From positions 41,121 to 105,120 of the forward strand of contig JAKUCV010004284.1 of NCBI GenBank assembly GCA_028386065.3: a DNA stretch of 64,000 nt, read 5' to 3'. A model generated the notes under the pieces. It was given only the letters and a program-made list of their open reading frames with translations. It searched no databases and was not told the DNA's origin. Position numbers and translations under genes: made by a program. Shown here one piece after another: positions 34,199-47,700 of the stretch. Every line of letters begins with the position of its first letter. Positions within the stretch are counted from its first letter, which is position 1. The stretch is from Turnera subulata. Lineage: Eukaryota; Streptophyta; Magnoliopsida; Malpighiales; Passifloraceae.

Positions 34199-35768
34199 TG
34201 TAAGTAACCGGGTATGCAAACAAAGAAACAATATGCGCAGCGGAAAAACCCGGAACTAATGGAGGATCCATGTGAAACGGGGTAAACCGAATAACAAAAA
34301 TTTCGTACCTGGTTTGGTTGAGATCTTTCACTCAACTGATGATACGAATCAGCAAGAACCGGACAGAAATCCGACTCCTCTACGGTATCCACACGAACCG
34401 TTGATGACTGCTAGCAACCGTCTCACGATCACTAACTCGAGCACTCTCGAACCGCAGTGCTAGCTGCAGAATTTCCGAGAGCAAGAGAGCCTAGAGTGTT
34501 TTTCTCACAACTCTTGTGAATGTGTTTGTGTGTTGAGCTCTCAAAATCTGCTCATCCTTCACACTCTTACATATATCACATATATGTTTACATGTTAGTT
34601 AATATAGAAAATGGCCAACCAATCATACATACATCTTATCATGCATAATTGTGTTTTCCATTATCTATACTTTAGTCACAATCATCTACATGATCATGTC
34701 TCCACTAACTCAATTATATATATCAACATATATATAAAACAACACATCCTTTCATGCCTTTGGGACAATAATTCAGGTTCAATAATTCTGGTAACTATTG
34801 AACCGAGCCAATCCAAACGACCCAGTCCAACCAAGGTCCAACCATGGTCTAACTACTAGCTCAAATACCTGGTCGAACTACGGTCCAACCATGATTTAAC
34901 CACCAGCTCGAATCAACAGTTCTATGTGTGTGACCCTGTAGGCACTTGTAACGTTTGGCAATAATTGTAAACTCATTTACAATTATAAACAATGAGCGGC
35001 GTCTAGCAACACATCATTGCTACCCAAACGACAAGATCAGTACTGATTCATTATGCCTCGGATACACGTCATTGTCCTTTCGTCCCATTATCAAGATCAA
35101 ACACGAGACATGGAATAAGTCAATCTCGTATATGTTTAATCTAAGTTTTCTTGATCCCCGAGTTAACTGTGTAAAACATATACTAATGATAACACCATAT
35201 CAAATAATCCGAGCATGGCCATGCATTTACAGTTCAACTCTATCAAGAGGCCCATATGATAATATACTCGTTATAAGGGTTGGACGAATCCCATTTTGAT
35301 CATACAAAACCCACTACACAATATATCATATAACCAATGATTACACTAAGGTCTACTCAGTTACGAATAGCCAAGAGTAATATTAAAGTATATGACTCAG
35401 ATGTTGCGAACTTTGATGATCTCAGGTCTAAGGACAATACATATAAGAACCACTAATGACAATCATATAACATTCCATTTAGTGTTCTTATGTCGGGTCA
35501 GTCCAGACCACAAGTTCTCTAACTTGTACCCGTATGCAGAATTCATATCTCATATAATTCTCAACATACGCTAGTCTTAATTTATTATTACAACCCATCC
35601 ATAATAATAATAATCGACTAGGGATATTTTAAGAATATAAAATATTCTAGGGTTATAAATATCTGCAAGTGTTTATCACATAAACATATTTATTGGAATA
35701 ACCTTAATGTATATACATGACTATATACAATCATCCAATGATTGGCTTTTGGGCATATTACACTAACA
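34199..35768 (-). repeat. 5' LTR of the Angela-like element
   Basis: 1570 bp; matches 19659-21087. It retains a segment (about 34910-35033) missing from the other LTR, which includes a perfect 11-bp-stem hairpin ATAATTGTAAA-CTCA-TTTACAATTAT (34961-34986). Confidence 0.88.
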
Positions 35769-35773
35769 CAGAC

Positions 35774-36819
35774 AACCAGGGCATAAGCCCAAATACAATC
35801 AGGGTATAAACCCAAGTCAATCAGGGTATAAACCCAAGTAAATCAGGGTATTAACCCAAGTCAATGAAGATATTAATCCAAGTCAGGGCATAAGCCCAAA
35901 TATAGTCAGGGCATCAACCCACGTCAGGGCATAAGTCCAAACATAGCCAACCGGTCAACATCCCTACAGTTGACTTCTTTTAGTACATTATTCTCAGCTA
36001 AGCTTTAAAAAGTTATGTGTGCCATAAGTTATGATTGTCCAGGGTTATGTGGATTTAACGTCTTATTCTCAAGTCTGGGCCTTCGACCACATTTCACCAC
36101 ACAACCACAAAATCATATAACTTGCTATATTCCATAACAGATCAAATCATGCTCGACAGGCATATTATATCACAACAGGCACACAGTACAAATTATCAGG
36201 TGCATAGCAACAAGATCTCATCATTATAACATACCATACAAACAACAACATCAACACAGCAGACATACCAGCATACAACATTAAATTCCAAACAAATATT
36301 ACCACTTCATTGGTGATGCCAGTTAACCGAGTATTGTAGGCAGTAACACATACAAGGGTTTATATGTCCTCACCTGGGCCATATTAATTGCCTCAGAACC
36401 GAAGCTCGTTCCGCCTCGACAAATCCTATACTGGATTTAAAATAAGACCACATATAAGGTCCACATAAAAACAAGATGAATGCATGTCAATGTCGTGACT
36501 TAACAACATATCATCTTTACTCCTTAAGCCCGATAAAAACAGATCAAGGGTCTTAGCCCGTCCAATCTTATAATCTTAGCCCGAGACTAAAAGTCCGCTC
36601 AAGTTTAGTCATAAGGTTTTATCTTCTTTTGGGCCTAAGGCCCATATCCATAGTAGTCCTTGGGCCTAAAGCCCATATATACCTAATGTGATTAATTGGC
36701 CTAAGCCTGGCTCATACTCATGACCGTATTAAATCGAATTAAATTAATATGGCCCAAGTGAGGACATGTAAACCCTTGTAAGCGTTACTGCCTACAATAC
36801 TTGGTTAATTGACATGACC
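35774..36819. repeat. Inner left arm, centre and first 80 bp of the right arm of the palindromic element
   Basis: 35774 to about 36310 is the reverse complement of 47748-48285. 36310-36395 is the reverse complement of 36740-36819. The centre (about 36396-36739) holds 'gggcctaaggccca' repeats like the U3/R part of Tekay-type LTRs. 35775-35945 contains seven or eight short tandem units of the form 'ca.ggtataaaccca.gt', mirrored at 48125-48285. Confidence 0.75.
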
Positions 36820-39800
36820 TGTAACGCCCCGGAATTTCATAATTTGATTTTCAGAATTTTCGGAATTTATATTCCAATTTTGCCCTTGAGGTATTTTCGA
36901 GTTTTAGTCAAAGAAATAAATTATTATTCCTTGGAAATGTTAATTTTAAGTTGGTAATGTCATTGGTTCGGGTTCCGTGGGAAACGAATTCGAGATCGGG
37001 GTGAAACGCGAAGTTTAACGTGGTTTCTATTGAAACGACGTCGTTTTGGTTTAAAAAAAAAAAGGAGATGAGGGCGCGTTGACCAGGCAGGGGTTGACCG
37101 CGCCTAAGCGGACGACGGGTCGTCCACTAGGGCGGCCAACCCTAGCCCGATCCCTTTTCTTTTCTTCTCTTCTTCTCTTTTCTCTTTCATTCTCTTTTCC
37201 TCCTTGCCGCCACTCCTACCTCCCTTCCTTCTTTCTCCTTCTCTTCTTTCTCTCTTTCTCTCCCGCCGCCGACTCCCCCTCTCTTCCTTTCCTCTCTCTC
37301 TCCCTCTCTCCCTCCCGTCGTCACCAACATCACATCTTCTTCTTCACTTCCTCCCCTCTACGCCGCGGCCACCACCTGATGCAGAGGAGGTCGAGACGTG
37401 GGCCGGCCTGAGCAAGACCGACGAGAAACCGCCGGCTGTGGTGCTGCCTCTGTCGCCTCCAGTAAGCCGCTGCACCATCTCTCTTCCTCTATTTCCTTTC
37501 TTTTTTTTTGTTATGTGTGGTTCTTCTCGATTTGGTGGTTAACCGATTTGGGGTTTGATTGGTGGCGAACGTGGCGGTTGTTCGTGTGTGTTGTTGGACG
37601 GTGGCGGGCGTGTGGGGGTAGTGCCGTGGTGGTTTGTGGCGGTGCGTGGCTGCGTGTTGCCGTTCCGGCAGTGGGGAGCTCGGGTGTGTGTGTGTGCTTC
37701 TTCGGGCAGGAAGGTGGCAGACTCGGGTCTATTGCCATTCACGAATCATAGGCATCGACCGTGGGCAGTTTGTTCCATTTTCCGGGTAAGGATTATTTTC
37801 CAACCCTTCTAATAGTTTTGAAGTTGTGAATTGTGAGTTTTGTTCTAGAATTGAAACGGGTCAATTGTGTTGTTGTTTTGGTGGCAGCAGTGTGGTTGTC
37901 GTGGTGGTTTCGTTTTGGTGTTGTTGAGGGTTTTCCGGCAAGGTCACCGGAATCCAACGAGGCTCGAGAATTTTCCGGCGAGGCTCGGGATTTTTCCGGC
38001 GAAGGCTCGGGTTTTTATTCCGGCATTTAACGGTATTACCTCGATGTGTAATTTGATGTTTTTAATTCTATTCAAGGCATGTAATAATTAATGCAAGTAT
38101 AGTTGTTCTATCGGGTATTAAAGATATTTAGTGGATACCGGGTGTGGGGTTGTGAGTGTGTATAGCCGGGAATTTACCGACACGGGTAGAACCATAGGCC
38201 GGGAATATTTGGACTCGGGTAAAACCCTTAAGTGGAATTTGGTCCGAATCGGGCCTAGGCCCGGTAATGTGATTTTTATAACTTGAATGATAACCATTGG
38301 ACTTAGATGGGCTTTAGGCCCGGGGACCGTTAAGAACATAACGAATGGGCCATAGGCCCGGGGAACTACTTATGGACTTAGTTGGGCTTAAGCCCGGTGA
38401 ACCTTAGGTCCCGATACTCGGAGTTTAGGTGAGAGAACACCATGTCGGGCTTAAACCAGAAAATTACATAATTGGCTAGCTAGGGTCGGGTTTAACTCGG
38501 TTGAGCATTTAGTGATCATGCATGCACGTTTTTATTGTAATTGTTTGTAATTTGTTGTGTGTGCCGGTATTCAGGCACGGATAATACCTCGGGAGCTGGA
38601 GGATCTGTTTTGGGAAAAGCTCCACAGGACAATCGTCGTTGAGGTGACTTTATACGTCTTTTTATGTTTGTATGCATGAGCCTGTTGGATTGGTCTGTTT
38701 GAGTTGCATGCCCTGTTTGCTAACATGCTGTGATCCGTATTGTGTGCCTAAGTGTACTATTTGCTTGTGAGCATGATATTTGGATTGTTATGGTATATAA
38801 CTTGTGGAGTGATTTTGGGTGTTTTGCGTGATGTGCTGTGGGTCGGAGACTCGGATATTTGATTGAGTTGATTATTCACACAACCCTGTTAGATCACAAC
38901 TCTTGGCACACATAAATTCATAACTTGTGAATAAAGATAATGTACAGTAGAAGATAGGCTACTGTGTGCTGATGACCGGTTGGTACGAGCGGGAAGTGAT
39001 ACCCCTCGGGTTTGCATGCGGGATAGTATATGATATGCGGATTAGCATTTGGGTCTGTAATGACCGGTTCTACCTCCCTCCTTCTACCTCCCCCTTTCTA
39101 CCTCCCTCTTTCTCTCTGTCTCTCTCTCTCTCTCTATGGATATGTTTGGGCTTCGTGCCTGGTTTTATTTTGGCTTATGCCTGGTTGTCTCATGAGACGG
39201 GACCAAGCTCGACGCACACAATAGGGGCCCTGAATAATAAATTATAATAAGAAAACTTAACACACAACAGATTGCTTGAATGGTTTGGCATGTTAGTACT
39301 GGTTGTTTTATGTTTGCATACTTGTCTTGTTTCTCTTCTTTCCTTTCGAACTTGTTTCTGCACACCTACATAATTAGATTTATACTGCTCACTGAGTAGG
39401 CGACTCACATAATCGCCAACGTTGTTTTTCAGACACCTAGTTAGCGTGCAGTCACTTTCTACCCTTCCAGAGTACGGACGTGGTTATCTCAGTAGGTAGC
39501 TGTGCTTCTTCTCCCGGTTGGATCCATAGAGCCGACTTGCATCTCATTTTTACTTTTGCTTTATTTTATCTTTATCTTCCGCTGCATTGGATTTTAATGA
39601 GATGTCATTTTGATTTTGACTATTTTATCGACGGGTTGCCGGGATTTGGTATTTGATGATGTATCGGCAAGATGCCGGGTTGACTTGAGGCTTGTTATAC
39701 CGGTTTTGTATTTGTTCTTTATGACATCTCGGAATATTAAGAATCTCTTTCCAGATAATGTTTTGATATTGGATTTCGTGTCCTGGGTTTCAGGGGTATT

Positions 39801-39857
39801 TTGGTAATTTCCTATGTTTGAGTATTTTATTTGTAAAATTCGGACACGGGTGTTTCA
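36820..39857 (+). repeat. 5' LTR of the Tekay element
   Basis: TGTAACGCCCCGG...GGGTGTTTCA. It includes a pyrimidine-rich tract (37150-37330), (TC)n at 39119-39135, and repeated 'ggccttaggcccgg'-type phrases. Open frames within it are not supported as genes. Confidence 0.93.
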
Positions 39858-40002
39858 GCTTGGTAGCGGAGCAGGCTTCAGATCCTTGGTTTTAAAAGTG
39901 TTTTAAACTTTTTTTTCAAAGTGTTTTCTGTGTTTAAGCCTGTTTCCGGATTTATGACTTTATAGGTGTTTTTGACTCATTTGCATTCATATAGGCGTTG
40001 AT
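39858..40002 (+). other. Primer-binding site and leader of the Tekay element
   Basis: TTGGTAGCGGAGC at 39860-39872 resembles the initiator-Met primer site. A 130-bp leader runs to the gag ATG at 40003. Confidence 0.7.
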
Positions 40003-41207
40003 ATGGATCACCAGGGGCAGCACAATGCTGAGGATGACGCCGCTACTCATGTCTCCGACAATGTGTCGGTGATGCAGGTTCCCGTTGGTCAGGGGAACAA
40101 TAATGCAACAGAGAATAATGCTGCAGGTGGAGGAGGACAAAATGTTGTGCCACCCGTACCACCTGTTGTGGACCCAACGTTCCAGCAGTATCAGGCCTTC
40201 TTGCAGTGGCAGCAGTTCCAGCAGTTCCAGCAGCAGCAGCAGGGTGCCCAGCCGGTAGCACCTGCTGCAGCAGGTGGTATGGAGAGTGGTTACAAACACA
40301 TGGATAAGTCTGCAGTGAAGGAATTCTCAGGTGAAGAGGGCAAAGCCAAGGAGTTTGATGATTGGTTCCGCCAGGTGGAGAATGTTCTGGAGAAGTTCAC
40401 CTGTGCACTTGAGCAGAGAGCTCGATTTGCGGCACACAAGTTCACGGGGTATACATTGACATGGTGGCAGGAACTTGTCGCCAACCTACCGAAGCCTGTG
40501 GAGATGCCTTGGGAGGATTTCAAGGAGAAATTTTCTACAAGAAGTTTCTTACTGTTTGTTTTCTGGAGGAGCAGAAGAAGCATTTTCTTGAGGTGAAGCA
40601 CGGACTAAATGAGACTGTGTCTGCATTCAGGATCCAGTTCAACATCCTTCTATCTTATTAATGGCTTACGTACAGAGTTGGCATTAGCTGTGGCTGGTGG
40701 AGGGCACAAGACTTGGGAGGTAGTTTGTGAGGCTGCTTTTGATGCTGAGAGGGTTCAGTTGATCGGGAAGGAGGCTCGGACAGCCGAGCAGAGGAAGGAG
40801 TCATCTGCTTCAGGTCAGAAGAGGCAGTATTCTGATGCCGGAGGTGCAGATTATTCTGTTGGACAAAGTTCTTCTTACCAGGGTTCGAAGAAGTTCCGAG
40901 GGCAGAGTTATCAGGGTGGACCAGGCAGATCCTCAGGAGGACGGTCCTATCAGTCTGGCTCTCAGGGACGGGGTTTCTCGGCACGATTCTCGGGTACATG
41001 CTGGTACTGCAATAAGCCGGGACACCAGAAGTCATCTTGCTACAAGTGGATGAAGGATAATGGTGGCAGTGGTTCCCAGTATACAGTACAGAGTTCTGTG
41101 GCTAGTGGTGTTGTTTCTTCTGGTCCAAACAGGGGTGGCGGACAGCAGGGTAGAGGTCGTGGGGGTTCTGGAGCTCTGAACCGAGGAGGTGCGACTCAGT
41201 CTGTTGC
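40003..41207 (+). pseudogene. Tekay gag (broken)
   Basis: Gag forms the particle that packages element RNA. The start ATG 40003 opens a frame with an acidic/Asn-rich N-terminus, a Gln-rich stretch (QWQQFQQFQQQQQG, near 40205-40245), then FSGEEGKAKEFDDWF and YTLTWWQELVANLPKP, the retrotransposon-gag core. Two frameshifts follow, near 40545 and 40640-40665; the middle block reads [17 protein letters not shown] in another frame. The final frame (from 40609) continues with Ser/Gly/Gln-rich sequence and a zinc knuckle [14 protein letters not shown] (CX2CX4HX4C, 40999-41040), then Gly/Arg-rich RGGG and RGRGG repeats. The frame continues into pol without a stop, as in Tekay elements. The two shifts prevent a full-length Gag. 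Confidence 0.88.
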
Positions 41208-44200
41208 AGCTCCTAGGGTTTTTGCCATCACCCGAGAGGAGGCTGCTGATGCTCCAGAGGTTATAACAGGTACCTTTATGGTTTTTGGTCAGTATGCACA
41301 TGCTTTAATTGATCCAGGCTCAACACATTCTTTTGTATCACGTGCATTCATGACTACCCATAACATAGAGGACGATAACCTTAGTAGACCCTTAAGAGTC
41401 CGTTTACCCACTGGTGACATAGTAGTTGTTGATCGAGTTTGTAGAGATGTATCGATAGAGTATGATAGTGAGAGTTTCCCTTTTGATCTTGCTGTCACGG
41501 ACTTGGGAGAGTTTGATGTTATTTTAGGCATGGATTGGTTGTCCAGACACCAGGCAGTAGTTGATTGTCGGGCCAGGGAAGTGTCTTTGTCTTCTCTGTT
41601 GGGGCGTAGATTGGTGTTCGCTGGAGAGCGAAAAGCTCTATCGGCGTGTTGTATCTCGGCCATCCAAGCCTTTAGGATGATCCGAGAGGGTTGTGATGCC
41701 TTTCTAGCTCTTGTGGTGGATTCTTCGGTACCAGTACCTGGAGTGGAGGATATTCCTATTGTTCGGAAGTTTCCTAATGTGTTTCCCGAGGATCTACCTG
41801 GGTTGCCTCCGGAGCGGGAGGTGGAGTATACAGTTGATTTGGTACCGGGAGTTGCACCTATTTCTATACCGCCCTACAGAATAGCTCCGGAAGAGCTTCA
41901 GGAGTTGAAGAAGCAACTGGAGGAGTTGTTGGATAAGGGTTTTATTAGACCGAGCATCTCACCCTGGGGTGCCCCGGTCTTGTTTGTGAAGAAAAAGGAT
42001 GGCAGTATGCGGATGTGTGTGGATTATAGGCAGTTGAACAAGGTGACTGTGAAGAACAAGTATCCTTTGCCTAGGATCGACGATCTGTTCGATCAGTTGC
42101 AGGGTGCATCCGTATTCTCGAAGATTGACTTGCGATCTGGTTACCATCAGGTTCGGATTGCAGAGCAGGACATACCGAAGACTGCATTCCGCACTCGGTA
42201 TGGTCATTATGAGTTTGTGGTTGTTCCATTCGGGCTGACGAATGCACCGACAGTGTTCATGTGTATGATGCAAGAGGTCTTCCATGAATTTCTGGACCGG
42301 TTTGTGGCAGTGTTCATCGATGATATTCTGGTCTACTCGAGTAGTAAGGCCGAGCATGAGGACCACTTGAGACAGGTTTTGCAGAGGTTTAGGGAAGAGC
42401 AGCTCTATGCCAAGCTCAGCAAGTGTGAGTTTTGGTTGGATGAGGTCGCATTTCTTGGGCATATTGTGTCTGGTGAGGGCATTAAGGTGGATCGGGCCAA
42501 CATTAAGGCAGTCATGGATTGGGAGCCACCGAAGAGTGTATCGGAGATACGGAGTTTTCTTGGACTTGCTGGCTACTACCGGAGGTTCATAGAGGGTTTT
42601 TCCTTAATAGCGGGTCCCATAACTAAACTGTTGAGGAAAGACTATACTTTTGCTTGGGATGACAGTTGTCAGAAGAGTTTTGAGGAGCTGAAGAGTCGGT
42701 TGACTTCTGCACCGGTTTTGACTGTTCTGAGACCCGGAGTGGAGTACACGGTGTTCAGTGATGCTTCTGCTTTGGGCTTGGGATGTGTTTTGATGCAGGA
42801 GGGTCGGGTGATTGCTTATGCCTCCAGGCAGTTGAGAACTCACGAGAGGAACTATCTGACCCATGATCTGGAGTTAGCTGCTGTGGTTTTTACTTTGAAG
42901 ATCTGGAGACACCATCTATACGGTGAGAAGTGTCGGATTTTCAAGGACGACAAGAGTTTGAAGTACATCATGACCCAAAGGGAGCTTAATGTGAGGCAGA
43001 GACGCTGGATTGAGCTTCTGAAGGATTATGATTGTACTATTGAGTACCATCCGGGCAAGGCCAATGTGGTTGCTGATGCATTGAGTCGGAAGAGAGTGAT
43101 TTCTGCAGATGAGGACTCAGTTTCTTATGCTTTGCCTTCCTTTCTGGAGCTGAGGTCGTTGGATGCACAGTTGGAGGTGGATGTTACCGGGGTGCTACTT
43201 GCCAGTTTCAGCATCCGGCCGACCTTGCGGGATAGGATCATGGAGTTGCAGTATGGTGATCCTCATTTAGCAGAGCTGCGGGATAAGGCTCTCGGTGGAG
43301 AGAGTTTCAGTTTCTATGTCCGGGAGCATGGCGCTTTGATGACCGGTGATCGATTGTGTGTTCCGGATGTGGATGATTTAAGGAGATGGATTATGGATGA
43401 AGCGCATAATGCACCGTATGCTATGCATCCGGGTAGCACCAAAATGTACCAGAACTTGAAGAGTCATTATTGGTGGCCCGGGATGAAGAAGGATGTTGCG
43501 GAGTTTGTGGCTCGTTGTATGACTTGTCAGCAGGTGAAAGCCGAGCATCAGGCTCCTGCCGGCAAGTTGAGATCTTTGACTATTCCGCAGTGGAAGTTGG
43601 AGCATATCACTATGGACTTTGTTATCAGGTTACCGAGGACCCGGGGTCGACATGATGCCATCTGGGTCATTATTGACAGGTTGACCAAGTCAGCTCATTT
43701 CTTACCGATTCAGTAGACGGATACAATGGATAAGCTGGCAAGGTTATATGTTTCGGGTATTGTCCGTCAACATGGAGTTCCACTATCCATTGTGTCGGAT
43801 AGGGATCCGAGGTTTACTTCCCACTTCTGGAAGAGTTTACAGTCAGCTTTGGGTACTAAGCGGAATTTTAGTACTGCATTCCATCCGCAAACTGATGGGC
43901 AGTCAGAGAGGACCATACAAACACTGGAGGATATGCTTAGAGCCTGTGTGCTCAATTTTAGTGGTTCTTGGGATGAGACATTACCGTTGGTTGAGTTTGC
44001 TTATAACAACGGGTATCACTCTAGTATCGGTATGGCGCCTTCTGAGGCTTTGTGTGGGCGGAAGTGCCGTAGTCCGATCTGTAGGGATGAGGAAGGTCTG
44101 AGACAGGTGGTTGGTCCGGACCTAGTCCAGGAGACTGTTGATCAGATCGAGGTGGTTAAGCAGTGCATGAGAGCTGCTCAGGACCGGCAAAAGAGTTTTG

Positions 44201-44647
44201 CCGATAAGCATCGTCGGGAGATGGAGTACAATGTAGGTGACAAAGTTTCCTCCGTGTTGCTCCCTGGAGAGGTGTTATCCGGTTTGGGAGGAAGGGCAAG
44301 TTGAGCCCTCGTTATATTGGTCCTTATGAGATCATGGAGCGGATTGGTCCGCTAGCCTACAGGTTTGCTTTACCGGAGGAACTGTCGCGCATACATGATG
44401 TATTTCATGTTTCGATGCTGAGGCGTTATCGGTCTGATCCTAGTCATGTTGTATCCCCGACAGAGGTGGAGGTTTCTGAGGATTTGACCTATGTGGAGGA
44501 GCCGGTTGAGATTCTAGCTCGGGAGGAGGACAGTTGAGGAGTCGTGTTATTCCGATGGTTCGGGTCAGATGGAACCGTCATTCCCCGAATGAGGCTACTT
44601 GGGAGGTTGAGTCCCATATGCGGGAACAGTATCCCCACTTGTTTTGA
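41208..44647 (+). pseudogene. Tekay pol: protease, RT, RNase H, integrase, chromodomain (broken)
   Basis: Domains in order: protease [12 protein letters not shown] (41307) and [10 protein letters not shown] with [53 protein letters not shown] and catalytic [10 protein letters not shown] (near 42316); RNase H with [20 protein letters not shown] and [11 protein letters not shown]; integrase with an H-H-C-C zinc site (HNAPYAMH ... CMTC), [20 protein letters not shown] and FHPQTDGQSER (D, D, E residues present); then SPRYIGPYEIMERIGP and FHVSMLRRY; finally a chromodomain-like VRWNRHSPNEATWEVE ending PHLF before the stop at 44645-44647. Lesions: TAG at 43714-43716 inside integrase, a one-base shift near 44245, and a shift with stop at 44535-44537 just before the chromodomain. 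The chromodomain normally steers integration to particular chromatin. RNase H also has KDDKSL where TDHKSL is usual. Confidence 0.9.
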
Positions 44648-44700
44648 TGATTCACATTTTATAATTTCGAGGACAAAATTTTTCTTAAGTGGGGTAGAAC
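44648..44700 (+). other. 3' untranslated region and polypurine tract of the Tekay element
   Basis: TTCGAGGACAAAATTTTTCT followed by TAAGTGGGGTAGAAC directly abuts the 3' LTR; this is the usual Tekay layout of a short A/G-rich tract. Confidence 0.75.
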
Positions 44701-47700
44701 TGTATTGCCCCGGATTTTCATAATTTGATTTTCGGAATTTTTATTCCAATTTTGCCCTTGAGGTATTTTCGAGTTTTAGTCGAAGAAATAAATTATTATT
44801 CCTTGGAAATGTTAATTTTAAGTTGGTAATGTCCATGGTTCGGGTCCCGTGGCAAACGAATTCGAGATCGGGGTGAAACGCGAAGTTTAATGTGGTTTCT
44901 ATTGAAACGACGTCGTTTTGGTTTAAAAAAAAAAATGAGATGAGGGCGCGTTGACCAGGCAGGGGTTGACCACGCCTAAGCGGACGACGGGTCGTCCCCT
45001 AGGGCGGCCAACCCTAGCCCTATCCCTTTTCTTTTCTTCTTTTCTTCTCTTTTCTCTTTCTTTCTCTTTTCCTCCTAGCCGCCACTCCTACCTCCCTTCC
45101 TTCTTTCTCCTTCTCTTCTTCTCTCTATCTCTCCCGCCGCCGACTCCCCCTCTCTTCCTTTCCTCTCTCTCTCCCTCTCTCCCTCCCATCGTCACCAACA
45201 TCACATCTTCTTCTTCACTTCCTCCCCTCTACGCCGCGGCCACCACCTGATGCAGAGGAGGTCGAGACATGGGCCGGCCTGAGCAAGACCGACGAGAAAC
45301 CGCCGGTTGTGGTGCTGCCTCCGTCGCCTCCGGTAAGCCGCTGCACCATCTCTCTTCCTCTATTTCCTTTCTTTTCTTTTGTTATGTGTGGTTCTTCTCG
45401 ATTTGGTGGTTAACCGATTTGGGGTCTGTTTGGTGGCGAACGTGGCGGTTGTTCGTGTGTGTTGTTGGACGGTGGCGGGCGTGTGGGGGTAGTGCCGTGG
45501 TGGTTTGTGGCGGTGCGTGGCTGCGTGTTGCCGTTCTGGCAGTGGGGAGCTCGGGTGTGTGTGTGTGCTTCTTCGGGCAGGAAGGTGGCAGACTCGGGTC
45601 TATTGCCATTCACGAATCATAGGCATCGACCGTGGGCAGTTTGTTCCATTTTTCGGGTAAGGATTATTTTCCAACCCTTCTAATAGTTTTGAAGTTGTGA
45701 ATTGTGAGTTTTGTTCTAGAATTGAAACGGGTCAATTGTGTTGTTGTTTTGGTGGCAGCAGTGTGGTTGTCGTGGTGGTTTCGTTTTGGTGTTGTTGAGG
45801 GTTTTCCGGCAAGGTCACCGGAATCCGGCGAGGCTCGAGAATTTTCTGGCGAGGCTCGGGATTTTTCCGACGAAGGCTCGGGTTTTTATTCCGGCATTTA
45901 ACGGTATTACCTCGATGTGTAATTTGATGTTTTTAATTCTATTCAAGGCATGTAATAATTAACGCAAGTATAGTTGTTGTATCGGGTATTAAAGATATTT
46001 AGTGGATACCGGGTGTGGGGTTGTGAGTGTGTATAGCCGGGAATTTACCGACACGGGTAGAACCATAGGCCGAGAATATTTGGACTTGGGTAAAACCCTT
46101 AAGTGGAATTTGGTCCGAATCGGGCCTAGGCCCGGTAATGTGATTTTTATAACTTGATTGATAACCATTGGACTTAGATGGGCTTTAGGCCCGGGGACCG
46201 TTAAGAACATAACGAATGGGCCATAGGCCCGGGGAACTACTTATGGACTTAGTTGGGCTTAAACCTGGTGAACCATAGGTCCCGATACTCGGAGTTTAGG
46301 TGAGAGAACACCATGTCGGGCTTAAACCCGAAAATTACATAATTGGCTAGTTAGAATCGGGTTTAACTCGGTTGAGCATTTAGTGATCATGCATGCACGT
46401 TTTTATTGTAATTGTTTGTAATTTATTGTGTGTGCCGGTATTCAGGCACGAGTAATACCTCGGGAGCTGGAGGATCTGTTTTGGGAAAAACTCCACAGGA
46501 CAATCGCCGTTGAGGTGACTTTATACGTCTTTTTATGTTTGTATGCATGAGCCTGTTGGATTGGTCTGTTTGAGTTGCATGCCCTGTTTGCTAACATGCT
46601 GTGATCCATATTGTGTGCCTAGATGTACTATTTGCTTATGAGCATGATATTTGGATTGTTATGGTATATAACTTGTGGAGTGATTTTGGGTGTTTTGTGT
46701 GATGTGCTGTGGGTCGGAGACCCGGATATTTGATTGAGTTGATTATTCACACAACCCTGTTAGATCACAACTCTTGGCACACATAAATTCATAACTTGTG
46801 AATAAAGATAATGTACAGTAGAAGATAGGCTACTGTGTGCTGATGACCGGTTGGTACGAGCGGAAAGTGATACCCCTCGGGTTTGCATGCGGGATAGCAT
46901 GTGATATGCGGATTAGCATATGGGTCTGTAATGACCGGTTCTACCTCCCTCCTTCTACCTCCCCCTTTCTACCTCCCTCTTTCTCTCTGTCTCTCTCTCT
47001 CTCTATGGATATGTTTGGGCTTCGTGCCTGGTTTTATTTTGGCTTATGCCTGGTTGTCTCATGAGACGGGACCAAGCTCGACGCACACAGTAGGGGCCCT
47101 GAATAATAAATTATAATAAGAAAACTTAACACACAACAGATGGAAAATAATGAAATGTTTGCTTGAATGCTTTGGCATGTTAGTACTGGTTGTTGTATGT
47201 TTGCATACTTTTCTTGTTTCTCTTCTTTCCTTTCGAACTTGTTTCTGCACACCTACATAATTAGATTTATACTGCTCACTGAGTAGGCGACTCACATAAT
47301 CGCCAACGTTGTTTTTCAGTCACCTAGTTAGCGTGCAGTCACTTTCTACCCTTCCAAAGTACGGACGTGGTTATCTCAGCAGGTAGCTGTGCTTCTTCTC
47401 CCGGTTGGATCCATAGAGCCGACTTGCATCTCATTTTTACTTTTGCTTTATTTTATCTTTATCTTCCGCTGCATTGGATTTTGATGAGATGTCATTTTGA
47501 TTTTGACTATTTTATCGGCGGGTTGCCGGGATTTGGTATTTGATGATGTATCGGCAGGATGCCGGGTTGACTTGAGGCTTGTTAAGTCGGTTTTGTATTT
47601 GTTCTTTATGAATTCTTGGAATATTAAGAATCTCTTTCCAGATAATGTTTTGATATTGGATTTCGTGTCCCGGGTTTCAGGGGTATTTTGGTAATTTCTT

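Larger units (their letters stand above)
19659..35768 (-). mobile_element. Angela-like Ty1/copia element, minus strand, with nested Athila-like element
   Basis: LTRs at 19659-21087 and 34199-35768 share their full sequence except for a deletion. The ends read TGTTAGTGTAATATGCCC (minus strand, 35768) and CCGGTTACTTACA. The five-base duplication cagac flanks it exactly (19654-19658 and 35769-35773). The minus-strand order is LTR, primer site GTGGTAGCGGAGCC (34198-34185), long leader, [Athila-like insertion, gap], integrase, RT, RNase H, purine tract GTAAGTGGGAGAT (21100-21088), LTR. Gag and protease are not visible; they may lie in the gap or be deleted. Lineage is by pol motifs and the long LTR and leader. 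Confidence 0.82.

Noticed and set aside
37079..37751. Open frames present in both Tekay LTRs (also 44951-45622)
   Set aside because: Their presence in both LTRs reflects duplication of the LTR, not selection; composition is low-complexity and no domain is seen.
41959..42462. 167-residue minus-strand frame opposite Tekay pol
   Set aside because: Shadow of the RT/RNase H coding strand, with no independent motif.
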